Shown here: piece after piece, positions 1 through 9,640 of the stretch | Numbering within the stretch: the stretch's first letter is position 1 | How the letters are laid out: the number at the start of each line of letters is the position of its first letter | Assembly: GCA_024398125.1 (NCBI GenBank) | Contig: JAKSJO010000008.1 | Span: 23,218 to 87,217 of the forward strand | Direction: 5' to 3' | DNA length: 64,000 nucleotides | DNA from: Bacteroidales bacterium | GTDB taxonomy: Bacteria; Bacteroidota; Bacteroidia; Bacteroidales; UBA932 | Notes under the pieces: model-generated | Database searches by the model: none | The model's input: only the letters and a program-made list of their open reading frames with translations | What the model was told of the DNA's origin: nothing | Translations under genes and position numbers: made by a program

Positions 1-650
1 CCAGAATGTCCTTGATGACTTCCTTCAGTCACTCGATAAGGAAGTCCAGTTTGAAAAACTGAAGTACTACCTGTAGTACCATCCATCTTTCTTTCCCTGA
101 GCATCTGGTAGTAATTCAGGATAGGAAGATCCAGAACCTCGTGCGGGTTTGCCAGCCCGTCGATACGCTTGAATCCGATAAGACGCTTGTAGTAATAGTA
201 GTCGTCGGGGAAACGGTCTATGGTCACGCCTTTGGTCACTGCGGCATGGATGAACTTGAAAGTCAGTCCACCGTCCTGGACTTCCGTGATTATGCCGACA
301 TGGCCAACCTTCTTTGAAGAGGCGTTTCTGCCGGTAAAGAACACCAGGTCTCCGGGACGGATCTCCTCTCTTTCAACCTTGGTGCCCTGGGTGTACTGGG
401 AAGCGGAGGACGAGTTCAGCTTGAGGCCGAACTGCCCGAAAACGTAGGAAGTGAATCCGGAACAGTCGAATCCTCCGGGCTTCTTTCCCGCTGAACGATA
501 TTTGGTGCCAATATATTTGTTTGCAAATTCAAGCAGTTCCGTGACGTTTACCTGCTTGTCAATATCTGGAATTTCAGCATACGGAACGGCCGCGAAGGAA
601 ATAATCTCCGCGACCAGTAATGCCATTATTCCAGATAAAAGTCTTTTCAT
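1..650 (-). CDS. NlpC/P60 family peptidoglycan hydrolase (3' end outside window)
   Basis: A reading frame opens with ATG at 650 and stays open to position 1, so about 216 N-terminal residues are visible and the C-terminus is missing. Residues 1-21 form a signal peptide (MKRLLSGIMALLVAEI, then FAA). The NlpC/P60 catalytic pattern is clear: Cys63 in FDCSGF, His117 in GHVGII, and a third polar residue, His135, in FIHAA. The family cleaves gamma-D-Glu-diaminopimelate bonds in peptidoglycan stem peptides, so this is probably a periplasmic murein endopeptidase. Its ATG overlaps the TGA of the upstream gene by one base (TGATG), which suggests coupled translation in the proS-led minus-strand operon. 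Confidence 0.9.
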   Translation of the reverse strand, partial: MKRLLSGIMALLVAEIISFAAVPYAEIPDIDKQVNVTELLEFANKYIGTKYRSAGKKPGGFDCSGFTSYVFGQFGLKLNSSSASQYTQGTKVEREEIRPGDLVFFTGRNASSKKVGHVGIITEVQDGGLTFKFIHAAVTKGVTIDRFPDDYYYYKRLIGFKRIDGLANPHEVLDLPILNYYQMLRERKMDGTTGSTSVFQTGLPYRVTEGSHQGHS

Positions 651-1327
651 CAGTGAAGAATGATTCCAAAGCTGAAGGTATTGGTATCAGGACCGACGCC
701 CTCCTTGAAAACTGATGAAGGGATGTACTTGAAGGACAACCCCAGGTGCCTGCGCATTATCGCGGCTCCGATACCGTACTGGAAGTCATTGAGACCTCCT
801 GGGTTGAAAGTCTTGTCCTTTGGACGTCTTACGATGTTTACTGACTTTCCGAGGACTCCTGCGAAGGCGTAAGCCTCGACACTCCACTTCCTGTCAAGTC
901 TTACGTTGATACCGGCAGGGATGCTCCAATAGGTGGTTCTGAGCTCGGAATTCTTGTAGTTAGGCCATTTGTCCCTGGTCAGTTCAATAGGGTATACCTG
1001 ACCATCGTATCCGAAGGTGTACCTGTTCCTGAAGTAATACTCGTAGCGGTCCATGCGCAGGCCTGTGAAGGCCTTTATGTTGTTTTCCACAGGAATTGTG
1101 AGGCGAAGCATCTCGACGCCGAAGTGATGTGTCTTCTTTGTCCAGGTATCCATGTATTGAGTCTGCTCTCCTATGGCATCAGGGTAGACTATCCCGAACA
1201 GAGGAGCCTTGCCATATTCTGTGCTGGTAAGCAGCTTGAGCCTGATTTCGTTGTCCTTCCTTGATCTCGCGTCGGCTGTGGTAGCGATTGCAAGCACTGC
1301 AAGTACCACGAAAAGCATTTTTTTCAT
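650..1327 (-). CDS. Outer-membrane beta-barrel protein, unknown function
   Basis: I chose the ATG at 1327 because it gives a classical signal peptide (MKKMLFVVLAVLAIATTADA). In-frame ATGs at 1333 and 1363 would only add a short N-terminal tail. The mature part (about 205 aa) is rich in alternating aromatic/polar strands, for example around YEYYFRNRYTFGY, and ends in FSFGIILH, as expected of a small OM barrel of the PorT/OmpW size class. No specific family is recognisable. It lies 23-59 nt downstream of the nuclease gene (depending on start) and overlaps the NlpC/P60 start by one base, so it is likely co-transcribed with both. Confidence 0.7.
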   Translation of the reverse strand: MKKMLFVVLAVLAIATTADARSRKDNEIRLKLLTSTEYGKAPLFGIVYPDAIGEQTQYMDTWTKKTHHFGVEMLRLTIPVENNIKAFTGLRMDRYEYYFRNRYTFGYDGQVYPIELTRDKWPNYKNSELRTTYWSIPAGINVRLDRKWSVEAYAFAGVLGKSVNIVRRPKDKTFNPGGLNDFQYGIGAAIMRRHLGLSFKYIPSSVFKEGVGPDTNTFSFGIILH

Positions 1328-1386
1328 ATCCATATCAGTTTTATTCAGATATATGACGAACAATCTGCCTGTTTGTTAACAAAAAA

Positions 1387-2142
1387 TCAGCGTATTCCCC
1401 AAGGATCGCCTTCCCAGCTGCTTTCCGCGACATCCTCGATATCATCGTCCATCGACGCGAAGAAGTCGTAGCCAGTCATCTTTTCCAGCTCGTCGACGCT
1501 CATCGCACAGTCGCGGAGGTAGTAGCGCTCATCATCGTTGCCCATGACGAATGCCACGGAGATATACTTCATTCCATCGTATGCCATTACAGCCTTGAAG
1601 AAGGCGTCTGGCACGGTCACCTCCGTACGTCGTCCGATTGTGCCGTAGCTGTTCTTTCCTATGATAGGTCCGGCAACTATCCAGACCTTGCCGTAGTCGC
1701 GTGCCCATGCCCTTACCCTGCGCTCCAGGAACTCCCAGTCGCCGGCGTTGAGCTTCTCGCTCTGCGGACAGATGTTGGTCAGGTAGAAGGTTTCATCCAT
1801 GGCTTCGCTGTTCCAGCGGAAGTCCGCGGCAGGTGCGAGATGGCCTCTGGTCCATCCAGAACCGGTATAATCCTCGCGCATTGCCTGATCGCGGTCAAGC
1901 TCTGGATCCATGCTGAACATGCGGTCGCCGCGATCCTCATCACCTCGAGTTTCTTCGTCAGTCAGTTCGTATGCCACCCAGAACGGAATATGGTTGGCCT
2001 TGTCGTATGAAAGGGTGAATCCCTTGTGCTCGATTATTATCGCATTGTCATCGTACGCCGGGAGCTCCAGAAGCGCTTCGTCAACGGGCACCTGGAACGT
2101 ACATGCAGCGAGAAGTGGTAATATAAACAGCAGTCGCTTCAT
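1387..2142 (-). CDS. DNA/RNA non-specific endonuclease (NUC1 family), lipoprotein
   Basis: The 251-aa product starts with a lipoprotein signal (MKRLLFILPLLAAC, Cys14 as lipobox cysteine), so the enzyme should be membrane-anchored outside the cytoplasm. The beta-beta-alpha-metal nuclease signature appears as TRGHLAPAADF, where the more common DRGH carries Thr. It is followed by the metal-site region FYLTNICPQ and the conserved IVAGPI strand. Such enzymes degrade DNA and RNA with Mg2+; nutrient scavenging is a plausible but inferred role. The start overlaps the tilS stop by 4 nt (ATGA), placing it in the same operon. Confidence 0.88.
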   Translation of the reverse strand: MKRLLFILPLLAACTFQVPVDEALLELPAYDDNAIIIEHKGFTLSYDKANHIPFWVAYELTDEETRGDEDRGDRMFSMDPELDRDQAMREDYTGSGWTRGHLAPAADFRWNSEAMDETFYLTNICPQSEKLNAGDWEFLERRVRAWARDYGKVWIVAGPIIGKNSYGTIGRRTEVTVPDAFFKAVMAYDGMKYISVAFVMGNDDERYYLRDCAMSVDELEKMTGYDFFASMDDDIEDVAESSWEGDPWGIR

Positions 2143-3500
2143 TTCTTGATGGTTATCTTCAATATTCTTGCAGTGTTGCCATCTATCTTGATGGCTTCGT
2201 CAATCCTTCCTATTGCAGGAATCGCGTAAACGTGGCTTCCCGAAGCGATACAGACGGTCGAGGACCTTCGGCTGATGCCGATTCCATCGTCCTTCAACAT
2301 GTCTGACAGCTTCTTCCTGCGACCTTTCATTCCCAGCGGGCTCATCCAGTCTCCTTCATTCCATGTTCGTACAGTGAATGGGAAAGGCAGTTTGCCGGCG
2401 TCGCAGATGACACCATCCTCGATGGACAGTCTTTCCGGCATCCCGTTTTCATGGCTTATGCAGACAGTCATCGTTCCCACCCGATACTGGCCTACGTCTG
2501 CAATCTCAACCGCACCATGATTTTCCGAGACTCTCTTGCTGATGACCAGCGACGTCCCGTCTATCACGCCATCGTAGGCGGGGGAGTGGAAGACTCTTCC
2601 TGACCTGATTACGCCATTGACGACCATTGCATGGATTCTGTCACAGCTATCCTGGCTGAAACCGTATCTTTCAAGGCATCTGAACAACAGGTATTGCCAG
2701 TTCTCATGGCTTGAAAGCGTCATCAGGTCCACTTCTGCCCCTGTGTCTGAAGTGACATAGAATCCGTCCTTGATACTCTCGTACCACGAGTCCAGGATGT
2801 CTCTGGCCTGTGCAAAGCGGCACATGTCTTCGTTCAGGGTCTGGAGGAAGGATGGATTGATTGTCTCGAACTCGGGGAATATCCTGTTCCTTATCCTGTT
2901 TCTCTTGTAGCCGATGTCCGTGTTGGTGCTGTCGTTGCGCCAGCTGACGTGCCTTATGGTCAAGAATCTTTCGATGTCGACCCTGGTGAAAGCCAGGAGA
3001 GGACGGACAAGGACAATGTCCCCATCGCTGCATGGCAGGGGAGACTTCGCTTCCATGCCGGCAAGGCCGCGGATTCCAGTGCCTCTGAGGAGGTTCAGGA
3101 CCAGAGTCTCGGCATTGTCGTTGGCGTTATGGGCTGTCACCACTGCGTCGAGGTGATGCTCTGTACATATTTCGCCAAAACGGCGGTAACGCAGTTCGCG
3201 TGCCGCCATTTCTATGCTGACGCCGTTTTCTACAGCGTACTTTTCTGTATCAAAATGCTCTACAAACAGCCTTTTGCCATGAGTTTCGGCCCATTCGCGG
3301 ACATACGCCTCGTCTGCGTCGCTTTCTTCGCCGCGCAGATGGAAGTTGCAATGGACAAGACTGAATTCAATGTCTCCGCAGGCGTCAAGGAGCTCGGCCA
3401 GACAAATGGAGTCCGCGCCTCCGCTGACAGCGGCAAGCAGACGTGCCCCTCTGGAAAACAGCTTCCGAATCTCGTCGTCGAATCGGGCCTGAAGTGGCAT
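2139..3500 (-). CDS. tilS: tRNA(Ile)-lysidine synthetase TilS
   Basis: The 453-aa protein has the N-type ATP-pyrophosphatase P-loop SGGADS near residues 26-31, the FHLRGEESDADEAYV segment, and HNANDNAETLVLNLLRG typical of TilS. Substrate-binding and C-terminal TilS domains follow, the latter ending around residues 380-450. TilS converts the wobble cytidine of the CAU-anticodon tRNA-Ile to lysidine so that it reads AUA. It is essential in most bacteria. The ATG overlaps the upstream stop codon by one base (TAATG) and its 3' end overlaps the nuclease start by 4 nt. Confidence 0.95.
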   Translation of the reverse strand: MPLQARFDDEIRKLFSRGARLLAAVSGGADSICLAELLDACGDIEFSLVHCNFHLRGEESDADEAYVREWAETHGKRLFVEHFDTEKYAVENGVSIEMAARELRYRRFGEICTEHHLDAVVTAHNANDNAETLVLNLLRGTGIRGLAGMEAKSPLPCSDGDIVLVRPLLAFTRVDIERFLTIRHVSWRNDSTNTDIGYKRNRIRNRIFPEFETINPSFLQTLNEDMCRFAQARDILDSWYESIKDGFYVTSDTGAEVDLMTLSSHENWQYLLFRCLERYGFSQDSCDRIHAMVVNGVIRSGRVFHSPAYDGVIDGTSLVISKRVSENHGAVEIADVGQYRVGTMTVCISHENGMPERLSIEDGVICDAGKLPFPFTVRTWNEGDWMSPLGMKGRRKKLSDMLKDDGIGISRRSSTVCIASGSHVYAIPAIGRIDEAIKIDGNTARILKITIKK

Positions 3501-4480
3501 TAACGTCTGAAAGGCTTGAACTTGTAGGTGTAGTTGATCATGAGGTACTCCTTGAACTGAGTCTTAGGAGTTCCTTCGATAAGGATGTTCTCGTCGTAGA
3601 TGAGATAGGTCTTGAAAGTGAGTGCAAAATGCTTTGCAATCTGCCAGTCGACCTGGTTGTCCCAGTTCACGCGGAGATTCTGTGGCTTATGCAGGTAGTT
3701 CGAGAAGAGAACAAGCTGAGTCTTGTAGCTGAACACATCGTTGATGGTGAACTTTGCATCGGCAGTGAACTTCGCACCGAACTCGAACTTCGCAGGCTTG
3801 TAGGTGACAGCGTCATCAAGAAGAGGCATGCTGTACTGCTTTCTAAGTGACTCGTCAAGCACGATGGTGTAACCGCCGGTCAAAGGAGCGAAGTTGATCA
3901 CCAGCCACTTGTTAGGTACCCAGTCGATACCGAAACCGAGGTCGGTGTATGCAGGAGCGAGGAAACCTGACTTGAGGACTCTGCTGTTGAGCCAATCCTT
4001 TCTGTTTGGATCCTCAACGTTAGGTACAGGGTAGTTGAAGCTGTTGGTGAACTGTGAACGGAAGTTGTACTTCGCGGTATAGCTGAGATTATCGGTAGCC
4101 TTGTAACCCCACTTGCTCTCGAAATAGATTCGGTCATTGTTCTTCTGGGTAACTGGCTTGTCGGCGGAACGGATGAAACCGTAGTCGAGCTGGAGATGGT
4201 TGTTCCAGTACATCGGACCGTCGGTGTAATTGGCGTTGCCGTCAAGGGAAGCAAGGAGTGTAAGAGTGTTGTAACCTCCGGCTGCCCAGTTGGTGAGCTG
4301 GGTATTGGTAAAGCCTACTGAAGCAACAGCATCGTCCTTCCAAAGGCTCTCCTGGGCGTTCTCGTTGCCAGGCTTGGCGTCGGCGATGGCCTTTGCTGCA
4401 TCCTGAGCAGGGTTCTGTGCGAAAACACTGGCGCTTGCGGACATGAGCACCGCAGCCAGCATGATGAATGACTTCTTCAT
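3500..4480 (-). CDS. DUF3078 outer-membrane protein
   Basis: The open frame extends further upstream, but the ATG at 4480 is chosen because it gives a clean signal peptide (MKKSFIMLAAVLMSASASVFAQ) and lies 11 nt after the proS stop; upstream codons only overlap proS. The 326-aa product carries the DUF3078 pattern (LWKDDAVASVGFTNTQLTNW, then WAAGG), a Bacteroidota family predicted to form an OM beta-barrel. Alternating aromatic strands continue to the C-terminal YTYKFKPF. The function of the family is not established. It overlaps tilS by one base and is part of the proS string. Confidence 0.88.
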   Translation of the reverse strand: MKKSFIMLAAVLMSASASVFAQNPAQDAAKAIADAKPGNENAQESLWKDDAVASVGFTNTQLTNWAAGGYNTLTLLASLDGNANYTDGPMYWNNHLQLDYGFIRSADKPVTQKNNDRIYFESKWGYKATDNLSYTAKYNFRSQFTNSFNYPVPNVEDPNRKDWLNSRVLKSGFLAPAYTDLGFGIDWVPNKWLVINFAPLTGGYTIVLDESLRKQYSMPLLDDAVTYKPAKFEFGAKFTADAKFTINDVFSYKTQLVLFSNYLHKPQNLRVNWDNQVDWQIAKHFALTFKTYLIYDENILIEGTPKTQFKEYLMINYTYKFKPFRR

Positions 4481-4491
4481 AGTTATATGTT

Positions 4492-5970
4492 CTAGTAAGA
4501 GATTGCGAATACTACGCGACCCTTTGAAGGCTTGCCTGAATAGATGTCTACGCCTTCCTCCTCGCATACGAAGCTGTCGGCAGGGATGCATCGGATTGTC
4601 GCCTTTGTTTCGTCCTTGATCTTCTGCTCGGTCTCGGCTGTGCCGTCCCAGTGGCAGAGAAGGAATCCGCCTTCCTTGATCTTCTCCTTGAATTCCTCCC
4701 AGCTGTCGCACTTCTGGACGTGCTCGTCGCGGAACTTGAGGGCCTTGTTGTAGATGTTTGACTGGATATCGTCGAGGAGCTCGTGGATCTTCTCGGCAAC
4801 GCCCTCTACAGGGAGGGTCTCCTTGGTAAGGGTGTCACGGCGTGCAACCTCGCAGGTGCCGTTGGCGAGGTCACGGCCTCCCATTGCGATACGGACAGGA
4901 ACGCCCTTGAGCTCCCACTCGGCAAACTTGAAGCCAGGACGGAGTGTGTCGCGGTCGTCAACCTTGACGCTGTGTCCCATAGCCTCGAGAGCCTTCTTGA
5001 TCTCGTACATGCGGTCGAGGATTGCCTGATGCTCCTCCTCGGTCTTGAAGATAGGAACCATCACAATCTGGATAGGGGCAAGCGCTGGAGGAAGCACAAG
5101 TCCGTTGTCATCACCGTGAGCCATGATGAGGGCGCCCATAAGACGGGTGGATACACCCCATGAGGTTGCCCATACATACTCCTGCTTGCCTTCCTTGTTG
5201 GTATACATTACATCGAATGACTTCGCGAAGTTCTGGCCGAGGAAGTGGGAGGTTCCTGCCTGGAGAGCCTTTCCGTCCTGCATCATCGCCTCGATGGTCA
5301 TGGTGTCGAGAGCTCCTGCGAAGCGCTCGTTAGGGCTCTTGTGGCCGATGATTACCGGAAGCGCCATGGTCTCGCGTGCGAACTTTGCGTAAACGTTCAC
5401 CATGGTCTCGGTCTCCTTCATCGCCTCGGCTGCGGTAGCGTGTGCAGTATGTCCTTCCTGCCAGAGGAACTCGGCGGTACGGAGGAACAGACGGGTGCGC
5501 ATCTCCCAACGGACAACGTTTGCCCACTGGTTGCAGAGAATAGGAAGGTCACGCCATGATGTGATCCAGTTCTTGTATGTGCTCCAGATGATGGTCTCGG
5601 AGGTAGGACGTACGACGAGCTCCTCTTCGAGCTTCGCCTCAGGATCCACAACGACACCGTTGCCGTCAGGATCGTTCATGAGTCTATGATGGGTTACGAC
5701 TGCGCACTCCTTGGCGAAGCCTGCTACATGCTCTGCTTCGCGGCTGAAGAAAGACTTTGGAATGAACAGAGGAAAATATGCATTCACGTGACCGGTCTCC
5801 TTGAACATCTTGTCCAGGACATCCTGCATCTTTTCCCAGATAGCATAGCCATAAGGCTTGATCACCATGCAGCCTCTGACTGGAGACTGCTCGGCGAGGT
5901 CTGCCTTTACTACCAGGTCATTGTACCATTGTGAGTAATTCTCGAATCTGCTGGTTACTTCCTTTGCCAT
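4492..5970 (-). CDS. proS: Prolyl-tRNA synthetase (archaeal/eukaryote-like type)
   Basis: The ATG at 5970 gives [16 protein letters not shown], a standard ProRS beginning; the frame extends to 6078 without a better start. The 492-aa length, lack of the bacterial insertion (editing) domain, motif 2 ([20 protein letters not shown]), and a C-terminal domain ending in a terminal Tyr (VFAISY) mark the archaeal/eukaryote-like class also found in Bacteroidota. It charges tRNA-Pro. A TATATTTG box lies 86-93 bases upstream of the ATG. It is the first gene of the minus-strand operon proS - DUF3078 - tilS - nuclease - OMP - NlpC/P60. Confidence 0.96.
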   Translation of the reverse strand: MAKEVTSRFENYSQWYNDLVVKADLAEQSPVRGCMVIKPYGYAIWEKMQDVLDKMFKETGHVNAYFPLFIPKSFFSREAEHVAGFAKECAVVTHHRLMNDPDGNGVVVDPEAKLEEELVVRPTSETIIWSTYKNWITSWRDLPILCNQWANVVRWEMRTRLFLRTAEFLWQEGHTAHATAAEAMKETETMVNVYAKFARETMALPVIIGHKSPNERFAGALDTMTIEAMMQDGKALQAGTSHFLGQNFAKSFDVMYTNKEGKQEYVWATSWGVSTRLMGALIMAHGDDNGLVLPPALAPIQIVMVPIFKTEEEHQAILDRMYEIKKALEAMGHSVKVDDRDTLRPGFKFAEWELKGVPVRIAMGGRDLANGTCEVARRDTLTKETLPVEGVAEKIHELLDDIQSNIYNKALKFRDEHVQKCDSWEEFKEKIKEGGFLLCHWDGTAETEQKIKDETKATIRCIPADSFVCEEEGVDIYSGKPSKGRVVFAISY

Positions 5971-6017
5971 AATATTTAACTTGTTTATTGACGAATTTTG
6001 ACTAATATTGCATAAAC

Positions 6018-6063
6018 TACCCTTGGTAGGGTATGGAAATTGCAATAAAGATTTGCAAATATA
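6018..6063 (-). promoter_or_regulatory. proS promoter and leader hairpin
   Basis: On the minus strand a TATATTTG box (6063-6056) fits the Bacteroidota -7 consensus TAnnTTTG; no good -33 box is visible. The predicted leader (about 80 nt) contains a perfect 6-bp hairpin TACCCT-TGGT-AGGGTA at 6018-6033. Confidence 0.5.
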
Positions 6064-6091
6064 AGAATTTAAAATCATTTAGGAACCGACT

Positions 6092-7351
6092 ATGAAAACG
6101 TACATTACAATTATCGCGGCTGCTCTTCTCACACTGAGTTCATGCAGTGTAACGGTAAACATGGCTTCCGACAGGAATCCATCCCGTCAGCAGTTCCAGG
6201 ACGGCGTTTATGGCGCCGCCAACACCTCCCTCGCAGATCTTGCAACGTCAACCAAGGATGACGACCTGGTAGCCAGGACAAAAGATTCTAAAATCTATAT
6301 CAAGCGCGGACAGGCTGATACCCTTATCATCCCTGAAAACAAGATAGCCCAGATTCAGTTCGACCGCAAGGACGACCTTGCGACTGTGTCGATCTTCGAC
6401 AGCTGGGATTTCGGCTATCATTCATACATGTCTCCGTATTACTATCCATACAGCCATTACTATGGATTCCGTTACGATCCATGGTTCTATGACACCTGGT
6501 ATCATCCATGGAACCCATACTATAGCTCATGGTATTCATGGAGCCCTTGGGACTGGCGCGGATACTACTATGATCCGTGGTATGGCGGCTGGTATGGCAG
6601 ACCATATTACTCCAGCTGGTATGGATGGGGTTACGATCCATTCTGGTACGGTGGCCTGTACTATGGCGGTCCATACTGGGGCTATGATCCATTCTATTAT
6701 GACTGGTACTACGACCACTATTATCATCCAGGACACATCCACGGTGGCTCCCATGGTATCGGAGCAGGCCATTCATGGGGCTCGCGTGAAAGGAATATTG
6801 CCAGCGGAACCGTAACAGGAGGCGCAAGCCGCCGCTCTCCGGGCACCACCCGTTCAGGCGTATCGACCCGTGCAGGCTCCGGCACCGCTTCAAGGACATC
6901 GGCCGGCGCCGTATCCCGCACATCTTCCGCTTCGGCATCACGCCAGTCGGCTTCTGTGGCAACCCGCGCGTCTGCTGCAAGCCGTGCATCAGTTGCGGAT
7001 AGAAGCACATCAGCGTCAAATGGCACAGTATCCCGCAGCACAGCTGCACGTACGAGCGCTTCCACCAGTTCTTCAGCGAACTATAGAAGGAATTCGTCGA
7101 CAGCAGTCAGCGGAAATGCCGGCTCATCGTCATCATCTGCTTCACGCAGCTCAAGCTCAAGCAGCCGTAACAGCAATGCATGGTATAACAACAGCAGCAG
7201 CAACAGTGGCAGCTCAAGCATGAGCAGATCGTCATCGAGCGGCTATTCAGGAGCCTCTCGCAGCACCGGCGGTTACTCAGGCGGCGGCAGCTCGTCCTCA
7301 GGCGGTGGTGCAAGCCGCAGCAGCGGCGGCAGCAGCGCAGGCCGTCGATAA
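6092..7351 (+). CDS. Tyr/Trp-rich, Ser-rich lipoprotein of unknown function
   Basis: The 419-aa product begins with a lipoprotein signal whose lipobox is LSSC (Cys18). Residues about 20-105 look folded (IYIKRGQADTLIIPENKIAQ). Residues about 108-212 are extraordinarily aromatic, made of YDPWYGGWYG-like units with Tyr, Trp, Pro, Gly and some His. From about residue 220 to the end the protein is low-complexity Ser/Ala/Thr/Arg, then Ser/Gly, ending in GRR. I recognise no family. The composition suggests a surface-anchored, extended protein. It is followed 44 nt later by the FadL-type porin gene on the same strand, so co-expression is likely. Confidence 0.75.
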   Translation: MKTYITIIAAALLTLSSCSVTVNMASDRNPSRQQFQDGVYGAANTSLADLATSTKDDDLVARTKDSKIYIKRGQADTLIIPENKIAQIQFDRKDDLATVSIFDSWDFGYHSYMSPYYYPYSHYYGFRYDPWFYDTWYHPWNPYYSSWYSWSPWDWRGYYYDPWYGGWYGRPYYSSWYGWGYDPFWYGGLYYGGPYWGYDPFYYDWYYDHYYHPGHIHGGSHGIGAGHSWGSRERNIASGTVTGGASRRSPGTTRSGVSTRAGSGTASRTSAGAVSRTSSASASRQSASVATRASAASRASVADRSTSASNGTVSRSTAARTSASTSSSANYRRNSSTAVSGNAGSSSSSASRSSSSSSRNSNAWYNNSSSNSGSSSMSRSSSSGYSGASRSTGGYSGGGSSSSGGGASRSSGGSSAGRR

Positions 7352-7395
7352 GACTTCTATCAAATAACCGGACTTAAACAAAAAACAGAGAAATC

Positions 7396-8991
7396 ATGAA
7401 GAAAACAATCATATCGGCACTGCTGATGTCGGCAGCCATCTGCGCGGGTGCGCAGAACATGAATGATGCTCTTACTTTCAGTGAGAATCATTATGAAGGT
7501 ACAGCACGCTCCATGGCGCTTGGAAACGCCATGACTGCTCTCGGTGGAGATCTTGGTTCCATCGGCATCAATCCTGCCGGTTCTGCGGTATCAAGCTTCT
7601 CTCAGTTCACGATCACTCCGTCGATCTCGGTGAGCGCGTTGACTTCGTCATATTCTCCTGATGTGTTTACCGAGCATTACGGTGCTCTCGAATCATCCAG
7701 GAATCATCTCAATATGCCGAACATCGGCTTCAACTTTGTCTGGGATACATATCGCAAGCATGGCTTGAGGTCAATGGCTTTCGGCCTCATCTCGAATACC
7801 ACGCGCAACTATTATGACAGGATGTCATCGTGGGGTGAGAATGCCAACTCGTCAATGTTCCAGTCTTATGCATACGACGCCTATGGCTATTCTCCAGACC
7901 TTCTGAACTCGTTCAGCAGCTCGGCTCCATGGGACTATGCAGTTGCATATCAGTCCGGCCTTATCAGCAGGGTGAACGGTACCGATGACTATGTTGGAGC
8001 TACAGAGGTGGTAAGTGGAAATCCTGACGGTTCTCTTGATTTCAGGGTGCCTGGCATACTTGAACAGAGCTATGACAGGGTTACATCCGGCATCAAGCGT
8101 GACATCGTGATGAATTTCGGTATGAACTTCGACGATCGTCTTTACCTTGGCTTCAACCTTGGCTTGCCTTCAATCGAATATGCTCTCGACGAGAAGTACA
8201 GCGAGACTCCGGTAAACCCTGGAGATTTCTCTTTCGATTATGATGACCTTGGTACAGTTTCCCTCAGCAAGGCGAGGAAGGACTACTCATACAGGGCTTC
8301 ATCTACAGGTATCTACGCCAAGATCGGTCTTATCTGGATTCCTTTCCAGGGCCTCAGGATCGGTGCTGCATACCAGACCCCTACCGAGTTCGAGATTGAG
8401 GAGAAGTACCAGATATCCGGTTCGACGGAAATAATGCGTCAGGGATCCTATGATTATTATGATGCTCAGTCTCCTGTTGGCGAGTATGCATATTATCTCT
8501 ATGCTCCGGCAAGATTCAATGTCGGTGCGGCATATACACTCGGCCGCAGTGCACTCGTAAGCGTTGACTACGAGCGTGCGAACTATGGCCGCATGAGATT
8601 CGAGGATCTTAGATACAATGATGACTATGTCGACAACAAGACATTTGTGGAGACCAATGACTATATGAGAAACAAGGGCGCTGCCCAGTCTATAATCCGT
8701 GCAGGTGTCGAGTACAAGCCTGTTCAGGCTTTCGCTATCCGTGGCGGATACACCCAGATGTCAAATTCTGTGGTAGATGTCAAGGCTGCGACCAGATCAT
8801 ATGCTTTCGGCGTCGGCTATTCATCACCTGGATCCTTCTTCATGGATTATGTAGTACGCATGACTAATCATCCTGCCGAATACTACAGTCCATACACAGA
8901 CTGTCTCTCGGACACAGGCGACTACACACCTGAGATCCGTGCAACCAAGAACGTCTTTGACGTGGCTGTCACTTTTGGATTCAGATTCTGA
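7396..8991 (+). CDS. FadL/OMPP1/TodX-type outer-membrane transporter
   Basis: The 531-aa protein has a signal peptide (MKKTIISALLMSAAICAGAQ). The N-terminal motif MALGNAMTALGGDLGSIGIN, followed by NPAG, is the hatch-region signature of the OMPP1/FadL family. Barrel strands continue to the C-terminal DVAVTFGFRF, which ends in the Phe typical of OM barrels. The family moves hydrophobic compounds such as fatty acids across the outer membrane; the substrate here is unknown. Its last 11 nt overlap the convergent wbqC-like gene. Confidence 0.85.
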   Translation: MKKTIISALLMSAAICAGAQNMNDALTFSENHYEGTARSMALGNAMTALGGDLGSIGINPAGSAVSSFSQFTITPSISVSALTSSYSPDVFTEHYGALESSRNHLNMPNIGFNFVWDTYRKHGLRSMAFGLISNTTRNYYDRMSSWGENANSSMFQSYAYDAYGYSPDLLNSFSSSAPWDYAVAYQSGLISRVNGTDDYVGATEVVSGNPDGSLDFRVPGILEQSYDRVTSGIKRDIVMNFGMNFDDRLYLGFNLGLPSIEYALDEKYSETPVNPGDFSFDYDDLGTVSLSKARKDYSYRASSTGIYAKIGLIWIPFQGLRIGAAYQTPTEFEIEEKYQISGSTEIMRQGSYDYYDAQSPVGEYAYYLYAPARFNVGAAYTLGRSALVSVDYERANYGRMRFEDLRYNDDYVDNKTFVETNDYMRNKGAAQSIIRAGVEYKPVQAFAIRGGYTQMSNSVVDVKAATRSYAFGVGYSSPGSFFMDYVVRMTNHPAEYYSPYTDCLSDTGDYTPEIRATKNVFDVAVTFGFRF

Positions 8992-9637
8992 AAAGGTAAG
9001 AGATGGAATCGGGGCCTTCGTTGAACAGAAGGTCCATGATTGAAAGATTTGAAATGAAGCCGTGCTTCTGGGCGAAGACCTGGAAGTATGGCTTTTTCAG
9101 TTCCAGGTCTTCGAGAATGGTGTTGCTCCTTTTGGGGTGGATGGCCTCCCTGAGGTCCTTGCCATATATGCCGGAGTCCCTTGGGGTGAACTTGTCGGTC
9201 AGCCTTATCTCTGCGGCTATGCCTATCTTTCTAAGGAAAAAGTCCAGGATGGCCATGTTGAGACCGAATAAGGTTTCGGGTCTGCTCTCCAGAATCTCAA
9301 AGAGCTCGTCCTTGTAGTACTCGAAATATGCCGAGGAATCGTATGCCGAGGAAATGGCTCTTTCAGTCTGGATAAGCCATGGCGTTGACCAGTCCACCTT
9401 TATCGTGGAGATGGGGAGTGTATGAGTGCCTCCTTCGTGGATAATAGGTACGCGTAGATCCTGGACGCCGTTCTCGGCGTAAAAACGGCAGCGGTTGCGA
9501 TAGGATTGTTTCTGGTAGTTCTCGCATGCCTCGATGTATACAACTGAAGGCATGACGCTGTCTTCCGACAGGCGCATGCCTTCCGCTATGGCCGCAAAGT
9601 ATTCTATCGGCGGGAAATATGCTGTCGAAAGCAGCAT
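8981..9637 (-). CDS. WbqC family protein
   Basis: The 218-aa protein opens with LLSTAYFPPIEYFAAI and contains ACENYQKQSYRNRCRFYAEN and GVQDLRVPI, which are hallmarks of the WbqC-like family (Pfam WbqC). Members are often encoded in LPS/O-antigen loci, and in Bacteroidota commonly near signal peptidase or lipid A genes; their biochemical role is not settled. It begins 3 nt after lpxA stops and is probably translated from the lpxC-lpxA transcript. Its 3' end overlaps the convergent FadL gene by 11 nt. Confidence 0.85.
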   Translation of the reverse strand: MLLSTAYFPPIEYFAAIAEGMRLSEDSVMPSVVYIEACENYQKQSYRNRCRFYAENGVQDLRVPIIHEGGTHTLPISTIKVDWSTPWLIQTERAISSAYDSSAYFEYYKDELFEILESRPETLFGLNMAILDFFLRKIGIAAEIRLTDKFTPRDSGIYGKDLREAIHPKRSNTILEDLELKKPYFQVFAQKHGFISNLSIMDLLFNEGPDSISYLFRI

Positions 9638-9640
9638 GTC

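Noticed and set aside
2949-3503. 184-codon plus-strand frame opposite tilS
   Set aside because: Antisense to the TilS P-loop domain; no start context or homology.
6327-7049. 240-codon minus-strand frame opposite the Tyr/Trp-rich lipoprotein
   Set aside because: Composition (Met/His/Arg-rich) is the mirror of the repetitive Tyr/Trp/Ser codons; the plus-strand product has a proper lipoprotein signal.
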